A stretch of 10,821 bases of DNA. Origin: Spirochaetales bacterium (lineage in GTDB: Bacteria; Spirochaetota; Spirochaetia; DSM-27196; PWMO01). The position numbers were made by a program, and so were the translations under genes. Of the stretch, positions 1-7,158 are shown piece by piece. Under the pieces are notes generated by a model. It was given only the letters and a program-made list of their open reading frames with translations. It did no database searches and was not told where the DNA came from. The DNA lies in NCBI GenBank assembly GCA_007130025.1, contig SLTF01000038.1, positions 1 to 10,821 on the forward strand. Direction: 5' to 3'. Position 1 is the stretch's first letter. The number at the start of each line of letters is the position of its first letter.

Positions 1-2361
1 GCCGCCGCTGTTGTAATGTCCGCCGGTGCGCAGGAGTTGCGCTACTCAGTGGCCACCGCCGACGACTACGTGGCACCGCTGGTCAATCCCGCTGCCGTCG
101 CGGTGGGGAACGCCCGAGGGTTTGCCTTTGCCCTTGAGTACCAGCACCCCGATGGAGGCTTCGCGGCCGAGACCGACGGGTTCTCGCTCTTCTTCTCCGG
201 CGAGACGGGAAGCTACGTCTTCGAGCGCCGGGACGACGTGAACATTCACTCCGCGGCGCTGGCTCTCCCCATCACGCCCAACGTCTCGCTGGGCGGAGGG
301 CTGAGTCTTCCGCAGTTTGAGGCGTCTCGCGGGAGCTATACCGCCGGCATCCTGGTCCGGCCGATCAACCAACTCTCGGTGGGCGGAACGGCCCGATATT
401 TCGCGGAAGGCGAAACCTGGGACTACCGGGCCGGCGTTGGAGTACGCCCCTTCGGATCGCTGGATCCCCGCCTGGAGAACCGCCTCACCGCAAGTGTGGA
501 CCTTACGATCTCGGACGGCGAGCTCCTCCTGCCGTTGCTCGGCCTGGAAACCGAGCTGGTGAACGGAATGCGCGGCGACCTTCGATTTGATCTTGAAGCC
601 GAGACCATCTCCATTTCGCTCTCCGTGGCGGTGCCGTATGCCCGTCTGGGAGCAGGATCGCGGGTCGCGTCGAGCAAGCTCCAGCGCGGTACCGCCTTTG
701 CTCACGTTTCACCCAGTCGGTTCCGGTCTGTGGATACCCCCATGGGGGCCAAGTGGATCGACTACGCCCCAGGACCATCGATCATCGAGCAGCGCACCTT
801 TCCCAGTTTCTTCCCGTTCTCGCTGCTCGACCGGTCGCTCCCGTTGCCGGAGCTCCTCGATCAGATCGGCCAGCTGCGCGATGACCCGTCGGTCACCGGA
901 ATTGTCTTCGTGGACCACAACTTCCAGACCTCTTATGCCAACTTCAAGGACATCGCGGCGGCCCTCAACGAGTTTCGCACCCACGGCAAACAGGTGGTGT
1001 TCTACTACGAACAGACCAACACCCTCAACTACGCACTCGCCGCTTCCGTTGCGGACGCCATCTACCTTCACCCGCAGGGCTATCTGAACCTGGTGGGACT
1101 GGCTTCGGTTCGCCTCTATCTTGCAGACTTCCTCGACCGCTTTGGGATCGAGTTTGTTGCGCTGCCGAGCCACGATTTCAAGACCGGCGGTGACACGGTG
1201 GCACGCGCATCGATGAGCGACGCGGAGCGCGAAGCGCTGGAATCGCTGCTTGACTCCCTCTACTCCGACCTTCTGGCATCGATCGACGGCGGGCGGGGAG
1301 AACGGCTCGCCGCGCCGGCGACGGTTCTGATCGACCGAGGGCCCTACCTCGTGGCGTCGGGTGCGCTCGACGCCGGACTGGTAGACGGACTGATCTATCG
1401 GGACCAACTGCCCGACCGCCTCGAAGAGCTGCGCCCCCGTTCGCGGGTTGCCGAGGCGCGCTTTTCGCCGCAGATGCGCATCGACTGGAGCGTACCGCCG
1501 GCCACCAATATCGCCCTCATTCACGCCGTGGGGGATATCCGTCGTGGTGAGAGTGATCTCGGTACGGTGGTTGGCTCCGAAACCCTGGTGCGCGCCATCC
1601 GTGCCGCGCGCGAGGACAGTTCCATCGACGGAATTCTGCTTCGCATCGCGAGTCCGGGCGGATCGACCCTGGCCTCGGACTCAATCGCACGCGAGGTGGC
1701 TCTGGCCGCGGCTGAGAAGCCGGTGGTGGTCTCCATTGGGGGAACGGCAGCGTCGGGCGGATACTACATCGCCGCTCCTGCCCATCACATCGTTGCGCAG
1801 CCGGTGAGCGTCACCGGCTCCATCGGTGTCCTGGTAGTGCTGCCCAACGTCGAAGGGCTCACTGAGAAGTTCAACATCAACTGGGAGACCATCCGCCGCG
1901 GTGAGCGGGCGGATTTTGGAATTCCGCTGCGGCGCCTCACCCCCGGTGAGCGGGAGCTGATCGAGGCCGGAGTTGCGGCCAGTTATCAGCGGTTCCTGGA
2001 TGTGGTTGCCGAGGGGCGAGGCATGGAAACCGACGCGGTGCACGCGGTGGCCCAGGGGCGAGTCTGGAGCGGCGCCCAGGCGGTCGAACGGGGGCTCGTG
2101 GATGAACTCGGAGGCTTCGCCGAGGCCATCGAGGCGATCCGTCTGCGAACCAACCCAAACCGCGCGGTACATCTGGTACCGATCTCCGGTCAGCAGGGCT
2201 TCCTCCCAACGGAGCTGCCGCGGCGCCTCATCCGGGCGGATGCCTACCGCGGACTGCCCACGGAGGTCCGTCTGGTTGCCGAAGCACTGGAAGCAATCGG
2301 AGCGTACGGAGATGAGATTATTCTGATGAGGATGCCCTACGATCTTGACCTGGCGCGGTAA
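1..2361 (+). CDS. sppA: SppA-type S49 (signal peptide peptidase) protease with N-terminal β-barrel-like domain, 5' end outside window
   Basis: Serine-lysine protease that in this family degrades cleaved signal peptides and misfolded envelope proteins. The frame is open to the left edge. The codons before the ATG at 16 read AAAVV, then MSAGA|QELRYS, which looks like the end of a signal peptide with an A-x-A cleavage site, so the true start lies upstream. Numbering below is from the ATG at 16. Residues about 10-215 are alternating β-strand sequence resembling an outer-membrane barrel, followed by a linker to about 257. Two S49 halves follow (about 275-460 and 498-740), as in 67K-type SppA. The general-base lysine is K389 in DFKTGG (1180-1182) and the nucleophile is S580 in TAASGGYY (1753-1755), followed by the conserved TGSIGV. 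Spacing of 191 is close to E. coli K209/S409. The protease call is firm; the barrel reading is inference. The gene converges with the HEAT-repeat gene 20 bases away. Confidence 0.9.
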   Translation, partial: AAAVVMSAGAQELRYSVATADDYVAPLVNPAAVAVGNARGFAFALEYQHPDGGFAAETDGFSLFFSGETGSYVFERRDDVNIHSAALALPITPNVSLGGGLSLPQFEASRGSYTAGILVRPINQLSVGGTARYFAEGETWDYRAGVGVRPFGSLDPRLENRLTASVDLTISDGELLLPLLGLETELVNGMRGDLRFDLEAETISISLSVAVPYARLGAGSRVASSKLQRGTAFAHVSPSRFRSVDTPMGAKWIDYAPGPSIIEQRTFPSFFPFSLLDRSLPLPELLDQIGQLRDDPSVTGIVFVDHNFQTSYANFKDIAAALNEFRTHGKQVVFYYEQTNTLNYALAASVADAIYLHPQGYLNLVGLASVRLYLADFLDRFGIEFVALPSHDFKTGGDTVARASMSDAEREALESLLDSLYSDLLASIDGGRGERLAAPATVLIDRGPYLVASGALDAGLVDGLIYRDQLPDRLEELRPRSRVAEARFSPQMRIDWSVPPATNIALIHAVGDIRRGESDLGTVVGSETLVRAIRAAREDSSIDGILLRIASPGGSTLASDSIAREVALAAAEKPVVVSIGGTAASGGYYIAAPAHHIVAQPVSVTGSIGVLVVLPNVEGLTEKFNINWETIRRGERADFGIPLRRLTPGERELIEAGVAASYQRFLDVVAEGRGMETDAVHAVAQGRVWSGAQAVERGLVDELGGFAEAIEAIRLRTNPNRAVHLVPISGQQGFLPTELPRRLIRADAYRGLPTEVRLVAEALEAIGAYGDEIILMRMPYDLDLAR

Positions 2362-2371
2362 CCCGCGCCGG
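2350..2371. terminator. Weak hairpin at the convergent sppA / HEAT-gene junction
   Basis: GGCGCG (2352-2357) pairs with CGCGCC (2364-2369) across a 6-base loop containing the sppA stop codon. A T-G wobble and one C-G pair extend the stem. It lies between two converging genes and could stop transcription from either side. Neither strand has a T-run after the stem, so it is not a canonical intrinsic terminator. Confidence 0.3.
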
Positions 2372-2381
2372 TCGTTTGCGC

Positions 2382-4952
2382 TCAGAGCGACTTTGACCGC
2401 ACGCGCTCCATCGCCCACTGGGTGTACTTGCGAACCTTGCGGTCGGGGTCTTCTTCCAGCTGGGCCAGGATCTTCTTGCCGGATGCGGTTGCGAGCTTCT
2501 CAAGCGCCCGCGTGACCTGAACCCTCACCTCGGGATCGGGATCACGGGCCGCGAGCACAATCCCGCGGAAGGCCGGCGCCGTCCCGATGGCGGCAAGTGC
2601 GGTGGCTGCGCTGCGACGAACATCCGCATCCCGATTCGAAAGCATGCGGATCGTAGCCTCAATGTACCCAAGATCGTCCAGCACGGCGGTAATCGACGGG
2701 CGCAGAGACGCAATGTCTTCCTGGAGCAGATCAACCATCGCCTGCTCTCCCTCGCGCCCCATCATGCGAAAGACCCGCGTCAGCTTGGCCCGGACGGTCG
2801 GTTCGGCATCCTTGAGTTCTTCAATGATGGCCGTTACTTGCTTCTTGGACCGCTTGGAGGCGAGAGCCGCCACGACGTCGTCGTCCCAGTCGTTGCGCTC
2901 CATCAGGATCTTGGCCAGCAGCGCAATTGACTTCGGTTCCTGAGAGCGCCCGAGCCCCTCAATCGCGGATCGCTTGACGGCGTTGACCTCGTTCTCATCG
3001 CCAATCATGGCGTGGATCTTCTGCAGGGTAGCTGCGGTACCCTCCACCCCGAGCGCCGTTGCCGCTTCTCGCCGCACTCGCTCCACGGGATCGCGCAGCA
3101 GGTCAATCGCCTGGTTCACCGATCGGCTCTCACCGTAAAGGTGGAGCGCCCAGACCGCCGCGATTCTGACGTCGGGGTCCGAGTCGGATACGGTTTCGCG
3201 GATGGTCTTGAGATAGGACTTGTCGCCAGTGGCAGGAAGGCTCAGAATCATTGCCGCGCGCATGATGGCGTCGGGTCCGTCCAGAATCTGACGGACGCGC
3301 TGTTCAAACGCCTTGCCGGCAAACCCGGCAATGGTAGCCGTGAACTCGCGGGCGTCTTCCGGACGCAGGGTGGGCAGGTTCTCAATCAGGTACTGCAGGC
3401 AGAACGGCAGCTGCATGCGACCGATCACCCGCACGGCGCTGATACGAACCTGATGCGAGTGTCGTTCGCGCCCCTCTTCCAGGATCGCGAGCAGTTCCGG
3501 CAACAGCGCCGCGGTCGGCAGGGCAACCAGGGCCGATTCTACCGCCGTGCGAGCCGCCGTGGCGTCGTCCTTGAGCAGCCGAAGCAGTACAGGGGCAAAG
3601 ATTCCCTCCCCACGCGCGGGAATGCGCGTCAGAATGCCCGCTGCGCGCGACTCATTGCGGTGGGCGCGCTCAAGTTCTCGAGCCATCAGCCGCAGACTCT
3701 CCTCGCCGCCTCGCCGGGAGATGGCGTCAAGCACCGTTTCCACGATGTCGGCGTGAATCGCCTCACCTTCCGGAAGGGCAAACGCGCGCTCGGCAACCGA
3801 GACCAGCACCGACGCGTCACCGATGGTCTGAAGCAACCGTGCCGCCAGCATCAGCGAGGCGCTGTTTTCCAGATTGACGTCGGAAAGGAATCCGGAAACA
3901 TTGACCTCGGCCGCGGCACGCAGCCGGGCCTCGGTCCGGTCGAAGGCGTCGCGGTCTCCGAGGGATGCCTGACGGAAGATCCGGTTGAGCGCCCCAATCT
4001 TCTGCAGGTAGATTGCGGCGGGCAGGCGAAGCTCGCGACTCTTGTGTTCGATGTAGTGAAAGGCCACCGCCTCATCCTCGGAAGAGCCGTCCTGCAGGAG
4101 CTGAAGCACGTGGAACGCCTCCACCTCAGAGAGCTTCTTGGGTTCGAGGCGAAGTCGCTCCGGGAACTGTCGTGCGATGCGCAGCCGTGCCGACGCTCGC
4201 ACTTCGAAGACGGGATCTTGAAGGTAGCGGTCAAAGAGCGCCTCGTACAGACGGTCCTGATCGGCCGGATGGAACTCGCGCACCACCGCGGCGCGGACGA
4301 TCGCGTTGGCATCAAGAAAGGCGTCCCAGAGCGCGCGCTCGGCGCGGGGGTCGGTGTCATGGAGGATGATCTTCACGGCAAGGTAGCGCGCCTTCCATTC
4401 AGGATCACCGGTCATCTCGCGGACCTCGTCGAGGCGATCGCTCAAGAGATCGTGAGCGGTCGCGCCGTCAAAGTCGTCCCCGGCGCCGGTGAGCGCAACG
4501 CGGCGGAGCATGAGCAGGTCCCCGCTGTCGTCGAGCCACTTTTTGAACTGCGCCGCAACCGATCGCTTTTTCAGCGCAACCAGAAAGACCGTGAACAGCC
4601 CGGTGTCCGAAGCAAACGCGAGCACCCGCTTCGCGTCGCGGGTTCGATGCAGCCGCCGAAGCCGTTCCACCCAGAGGCGATCGATACCGCTGAGCGCGAT
4701 AGCTTCACGGTTGCCCCTGCGAGCTACGGCCTCGATCAGACGGGAACGCATCAGAATGGTTGTCGGGCGATAGTGGGCACGAAGCCGCCGCTCGGCAACG
4801 TCAGGGTTCGCGATCGCGGCAAACAGATTCCGCCGGAAGATGGACCTCAGCAGTCCCATCCAGACGATCCACCCCGCAAGAACCACCGCCACGACGGCGG
4901 CGGGAATCTGGATGCTCAACGGGAGCTCCAGTACCATATCGATCAGTTGCAT
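2382..4952 (-). CDS. Membrane-anchored HEAT-repeat protein, 856 aa
   Basis: Scaffold-like protein of unknown function. Residues about 14-36 form one hydrophobic segment (IPAAVVAVVLAGWIVWMGLL) followed by RSIFRR, so by the positive-inside rule the large C-terminal part should be cytoplasmic. From about residue 150 onward it is helical repeat sequence. The clearest HEAT units are at the C-terminal end, for example DSDPDVRIAAVWAL (about 590-605), DPVERVRREAATALG, NRDADVRRSAATALAAIG and DPDPEVRVQVTRALEKL, with the usual D-x-x-x-V-R-x-x-A-A-x-A-L pattern. No catalytic motif was seen. The ATG is preceded by AAGGAG (complement of 4961-4966) at 8 bases, and this site overlaps the stop codon of the cyclase gene, so the two are probably translated together. 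HEAT repeats usually bind proteins; the partner, possibly the cyclase or a cAMP-regulated complex, is inference. Confidence 0.85.
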   Translation of the reverse strand: MQLIDMVLELPLSIQIPAAVVAVVLAGWIVWMGLLRSIFRRNLFAAIANPDVAERRLRAHYRPTTILMRSRLIEAVARRGNREAIALSGIDRLWVERLRRLHRTRDAKRVLAFASDTGLFTVFLVALKKRSVAAQFKKWLDDSGDLLMLRRVALTGAGDDFDGATAHDLLSDRLDEVREMTGDPEWKARYLAVKIILHDTDPRAERALWDAFLDANAIVRAAVVREFHPADQDRLYEALFDRYLQDPVFEVRASARLRIARQFPERLRLEPKKLSEVEAFHVLQLLQDGSSEDEAVAFHYIEHKSRELRLPAAIYLQKIGALNRIFRQASLGDRDAFDRTEARLRAAAEVNVSGFLSDVNLENSASLMLAARLLQTIGDASVLVSVAERAFALPEGEAIHADIVETVLDAISRRGGEESLRLMARELERAHRNESRAAGILTRIPARGEGIFAPVLLRLLKDDATAARTAVESALVALPTAALLPELLAILEEGRERHSHQVRISAVRVIGRMQLPFCLQYLIENLPTLRPEDAREFTATIAGFAGKAFEQRVRQILDGPDAIMRAAMILSLPATGDKSYLKTIRETVSDSDPDVRIAAVWALHLYGESRSVNQAIDLLRDPVERVRREAATALGVEGTAATLQKIHAMIGDENEVNAVKRSAIEGLGRSQEPKSIALLAKILMERNDWDDDVVAALASKRSKKQVTAIIEELKDAEPTVRAKLTRVFRMMGREGEQAMVDLLQEDIASLRPSITAVLDDLGYIEATIRMLSNRDADVRRSAATALAAIGTAPAFRGIVLAARDPDPEVRVQVTRALEKLATASGKKILAQLEEDPDRKVRKYTQWAMERVRSKSL

Positions 4953-4960
4953 CAGACTTG

Positions 4961-4966
4961 CTCCTT
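4961..4966 (-). promoter_or_regulatory. Ribosome binding site of the HEAT-repeat gene
   Basis: AAGGAG on the minus strand, 8 bases before the ATG at 4952. It shares bases with the TAA stop codon (4967-4965) of the cyclase gene, so ribosomes ending the cyclase are positioned to start the HEAT protein. Confidence 0.75.
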
Positions 4967-6572
4967 ACTGAACCCGTTTGATCACCCGAAAGATGTGAAT
5001 CGGGCGTTCTTTTCCCTTGACCTTGACCGGCTCCAATTCCTGCAGCTTGAAACGATCACCAATCAGATCGCGGGTGCTTTCGGTGATGATGACGTCACCG
5101 CCCTTGGCAACTCCCTCGAGCCGCGCGGCAACGTTGACCGTATCGCCAATCACCGAGTAATCCATGCGGCGGGCGCTGCCGAGGTTTCCGGCCACCAGCG
5201 GGCCGGTGTGCATGCCGATACCGACCTTGAGCGCATTCGCCTCACCACGGAAAAACACGCGATCGCGCGCCTGAACCCTGGCCTGGATCTCCACCGCGCA
5301 CGAGACCGCATTGATCGCATCCTGCTCTACGGTGACGAGGGGCACGCCCCACACCGCCATGATGGCGTCACCGATAAACTTGTCGATGTAGCCGCGATGA
5401 TTAATGATGATCTCCACCGCTTCGGTGAAATAGGCGTTGAGTACCTCGATGATGTACTCGGGCTCCTTGGACTCTGAAAAAGAGGTATACCCGCGGATGT
5501 CCGCAAAGAAGATCGTTGCCTGTTTTTTGTCCCCACCGGGGCGAACGAGCTCCGGCTGGAGCATGATGCTCTCCACCAGCTCGTTGGAGAGGTAGCGGGC
5601 AAACATATCCTTGATGACGCGCCGCTCCTCCTTGACCACCTTGACCTGGCTTTTGAGCTCGCGCTCGGCGCTCTGGTCGGTGAAGAGCAGGGTGAGCCCT
5701 TCCCGACGGCCCCGTTTCCCCTGCAGGGGAGAGACGTTCAGGGAGAAGTCGATTCCCGACTTGCCGGTCTTGAGAATACCTTCGACGCCCAGCACCTCGC
5801 GTCCGTCCGAGGCGGCACTGGTGACGGTGTTCACGATGCGTTTGTCGAGCTTGCCGGAAAACGCGTCGGAGAAGGGGCGGCCGAGGTCGGTCTCCTGCAA
5901 GCCAATCCGCTGTGCGGCAACCTCGTTGAAGTAGCGAATCCGGCCGTCTTCATCGGTGGTGACCAGCAGGTTGGTCATCGAGGAGAAGACGCTCTCCTGG
6001 TAGCGCTCCAGTGCCTCCACCCGCCGCAGTTGGTCCCGAAGCTCCTCGAACAGTTCACAGTTGTGCAGCATGCCGGAGGCCAGTTCGGCAAAGCTCTCGA
6101 GAAAAGAGAGATGCGTCCGACGGTAGTAGTCGGGCCGTCGGATGTTGAGGATGAGTACCCCAATGCGCGCCCGGGGCGTTTCGAGCGGCAGCACCACCGC
6201 GCTGCGCATCGCCGGATCGAGCAGCGCATCGGTAAAGAACCTGCGGTCGCGGTCGTGGAGCACCAGCGCTTCCCCGCTGGACACGACGAAATCGATGGCT
6301 TCCAGGTCCCGCGAGAGCCGTTGCGGTAGGTCGTAGCGCCCCCTGCGATGAACGAGGCGCAGCGGTGAGGTAGACGAATCAGGGTCGAGGTAGAGATACG
6401 CAGCCGCGAGATCGCTGCCGCTGATATCGACGGACTGATCAACAAGGACTTCGATCAGCGATGTGGCCGTTGATTCGCGCGCGAGCAACCCGCTCGCGCG
6501 CACCAGCTCATCAACCGAGGCTTCACCCTGGGCGGGAGACGCGCCGGCGGTCAATGCTCGATCAGAGGGCAC
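4965..6572 (-). CDS. Class III adenylate/guanylate cyclase with GAF and PAS sensor domains
   Basis: Soluble signalling enzyme predicted to make cAMP. With the GTG start at 6572 it has 535 residues: a GAF-like domain (about 20-180), a PAS domain (about 191-305), a short coiled coil with an RYLSNELVESIM segment, then the cyclase domain (about 345-530). Catalytic residues visible: metal-binding D358 (FFADIRGYTSF) and D402 (GDAIMAVWG), adenine-recognising K398 (DKFIGD), and transition-state N480 and R484 (TVNVAARLE). The partner of the Lys is S473 in MDYSVIGD, where class IIIb enzymes usually have Thr. No membrane segment is seen. The start is uncertain: the frame runs back to a TTG at 6614 without a Shine-Dalgarno, deep inside the upstream gene. 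GTG 6572 overlaps that gene by only 11 bases and suggests coupling; TTG 6554 is also possible. It lies second in a three-gene minus-strand unit. Confidence 0.9.
   Translation of the reverse strand: MPSDRALTAGASPAQGEASVDELVRASGLLARESTATSLIEVLVDQSVDISGSDLAAAYLYLDPDSSTSPLRLVHRRGRYDLPQRLSRDLEAIDFVVSSGEALVLHDRDRRFFTDALLDPAMRSAVVLPLETPRARIGVLILNIRRPDYYRRTHLSFLESFAELASGMLHNCELFEELRDQLRRVEALERYQESVFSSMTNLLVTTDEDGRIRYFNEVAAQRIGLQETDLGRPFSDAFSGKLDKRIVNTVTSAASDGREVLGVEGILKTGKSGIDFSLNVSPLQGKRGRREGLTLLFTDQSAERELKSQVKVVKEERRVIKDMFARYLSNELVESIMLQPELVRPGGDKKQATIFFADIRGYTSFSESKEPEYIIEVLNAYFTEAVEIIINHRGYIDKFIGDAIMAVWGVPLVTVEQDAINAVSCAVEIQARVQARDRVFFRGEANALKVGIGMHTGPLVAGNLGSARRMDYSVIGDTVNVAARLEGVAKGGDVIITESTRDLIGDRFKLQELEPVKVKGKERPIHIFRVIKRVQ
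6477..6501. repeat. Perfect 10-bp GC inverted repeat inside the 5' part of the cyclase gene
   Basis: GCGCGCGAGC (6477-6486) and GCTCGCGCGC (6492-6501) are perfect reverse complements around a 5-base loop. In the minus-strand transcript this would be a very stable hairpin about 70-95 bases after the proposed GTG start, encoding RASGLLARE. No T-run follows, so it is not an ordinary terminator. It may be chance in GC-rich coding DNA. Confidence 0.6.
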
Positions 6573-7032
6573 CTGAGCCGCCAAAGTAGTAACGGATCCC
6601 GATGCCCGCTCCAAAGTCGGCCGTGGTTGAGGGAAAGAGTCCTATTCCCGGGGCAAGCTCCAGAAAGGCGTCAAGCGGAACCGAGTCGAAGAGGTAGTTC
6701 AAACCGATGGGAATCCGCACGCTGACCTGCGGATCGTCGCGGAGGTTCACCTTGCCGCCGATGCCAAAATAGACGGGAAGGCGCCCGGTGTTGACGGCGA
6801 TGAGATCGTGCAGATGAAAAAGATAGTTCCCGTGCACGTAGAGCGAACCTTCGTCCGCAAACGACCACGCGAAGGCCGCGTCAATCGCGTGCGAATCCCC
6901 AAGCCAGAGCTTGGCGGAGATTCCCGTGGGCTCTCCCAGAATGATCCCCAGTCCAAACGGACCGCGATCCGCGAACGCCGCGGGGGCGGCGAGTACCAGA
7001 GCCAGCAGAACAGCCAGAGCAGTCTTTCTCAT
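6562..7032 (-). CDS. Small exported β-barrel-like outer membrane protein, 156 aa
   Basis: Exported protein of unknown function. Residues 1-21 are a standard signal peptide: MRK charged start, a Leu/Ala-rich core, and cleavage at AFA|DRG. The mature 135 residues are Gly- and aromatic-rich with alternating polarity (LGIILGEPTGISAKLWLG, VYFGIGGKVNL, IGLNYLF, FLELAPGIGLF) and end in FGAGIGIRYYFGGSGAL. This suits an eight-stranded barrel of OmpA-transmembrane-like size, though the terminal strand is followed by a short GSGAL tail rather than ending in an aromatic residue. The ATG has a strong Shine-Dalgarno, GGAGGTGA, 3 bases upstream. It is first in the operon with the cyclase and HEAT genes, and its stop overlaps the start of the cyclase gene. 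Two promoter candidates lie directly upstream. The barrel call is from composition and pattern only; a role in surface structure or in sensing is speculation. Confidence 0.75.
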   Translation of the reverse strand: MRKTALAVLLALVLAAPAAFADRGPFGLGIILGEPTGISAKLWLGDSHAIDAAFAWSFADEGSLYVHGNYLFHLHDLIAVNTGRLPVYFGIGGKVNLRDDPQVSVRIPIGLNYLFDSVPLDAFLELAPGIGLFPSTTADFGAGIGIRYYFGGSGAL

Positions 7033-7035
7033 GAA

Positions 7036-7043
7036 TCACCTCC
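7036..7043 (-). promoter_or_regulatory. Strong Shine-Dalgarno of the β-barrel-like gene
   Basis: GGAGGTGA on the minus strand, 3 bases before the ATG at 7032. It is nearly a full match to the 16S rRNA anti-Shine-Dalgarno and fixes the start of this gene. Confidence 0.8.
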
Positions 7044-7060
7044 GGAAAGCATCAACCCAT

Positions 7061-7090
7061 ATTTTACCGCATTCGATGCCGTCGTTCCAA
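7061..7090 (-). promoter_or_regulatory. Proximal σ70-like promoter for the β-barrel/cyclase/HEAT operon
   Basis: On the minus strand TTGGAA (complement of 7085-7090) is followed after 18 bases by TAAAAT (complement of 7061-7066). This matches 4/6 and 5/6 of the σ70 consensus. Transcription would start near 7054, giving a leader of about 20 bases that holds the strong Shine-Dalgarno. Confidence 0.45.
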
Positions 7091-7100
7091 TTCACCCGAG

Positions 7101-7129
7101 ATCATACCAATCGCCGGTCGGCGTGACAC
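7101..7129 (-). promoter_or_regulatory. Distal minus-strand promoter with extended -10, sharing its -35 with the divergent promoter
   Basis: On the minus strand GTGTCA (complement of 7124-7129) is followed after 17 bases by TATGAT (complement of 7101-7106), preceded by TGG, which makes an extended -10. Transcription would start near 7094, about 60 bases before the β-barrel-like gene. Its -35 overlaps by five bases the -35 of the plus-strand promoter. Confidence 0.45.
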
Positions 7130-7151
7130 GGGCCGACGTCTGCCGTATGAT
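7123..7151 (+). promoter_or_regulatory. Plus-strand σ70-like promoter for the DUF72 gene, possibly giving a leaderless mRNA
   Basis: GTGACA (7123-7128), a 17-base spacer and TATGAT (7146-7151) each match the σ70 consensus at 5/6. Seven bases after the -10 is the A of the ATG at 7159, the usual distance to the first transcribed base. No Shine-Dalgarno is seen before this ATG, which also suits a leaderless message. Confidence 0.5.
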
Positions 7152-7158
7152 GGGCGTG

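Noticed and set aside
1899..1954. Repeated CGGTGAGCGGG (1899-1909 and 1944-1954) and a small CTCACC/GGTGAG stem in sppA
   Set aside because: Both copies lie in conserved protease coding sequence and encode GER in two different contexts; the stem is only 6 bp. Chance plus codon bias explains them.
3012..5477. An 821-codon open frame on the plus strand, opposite the HEAT and cyclase genes
   Set aside because: It is antisense to two genes with clear families, crosses their junction, has no recognisable domain and is rich in Arg, His, Gln and Gly as expected for a complementary-frame shadow in GC-rich DNA.
6808..7158. N-terminal extension of the DUF72 frame back to 6808
   Set aside because: The added residues are antisense to the signal-peptide gene and cross the intergenic control region. 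They have no family similarity, and the family normally starts at the LLIG segment.
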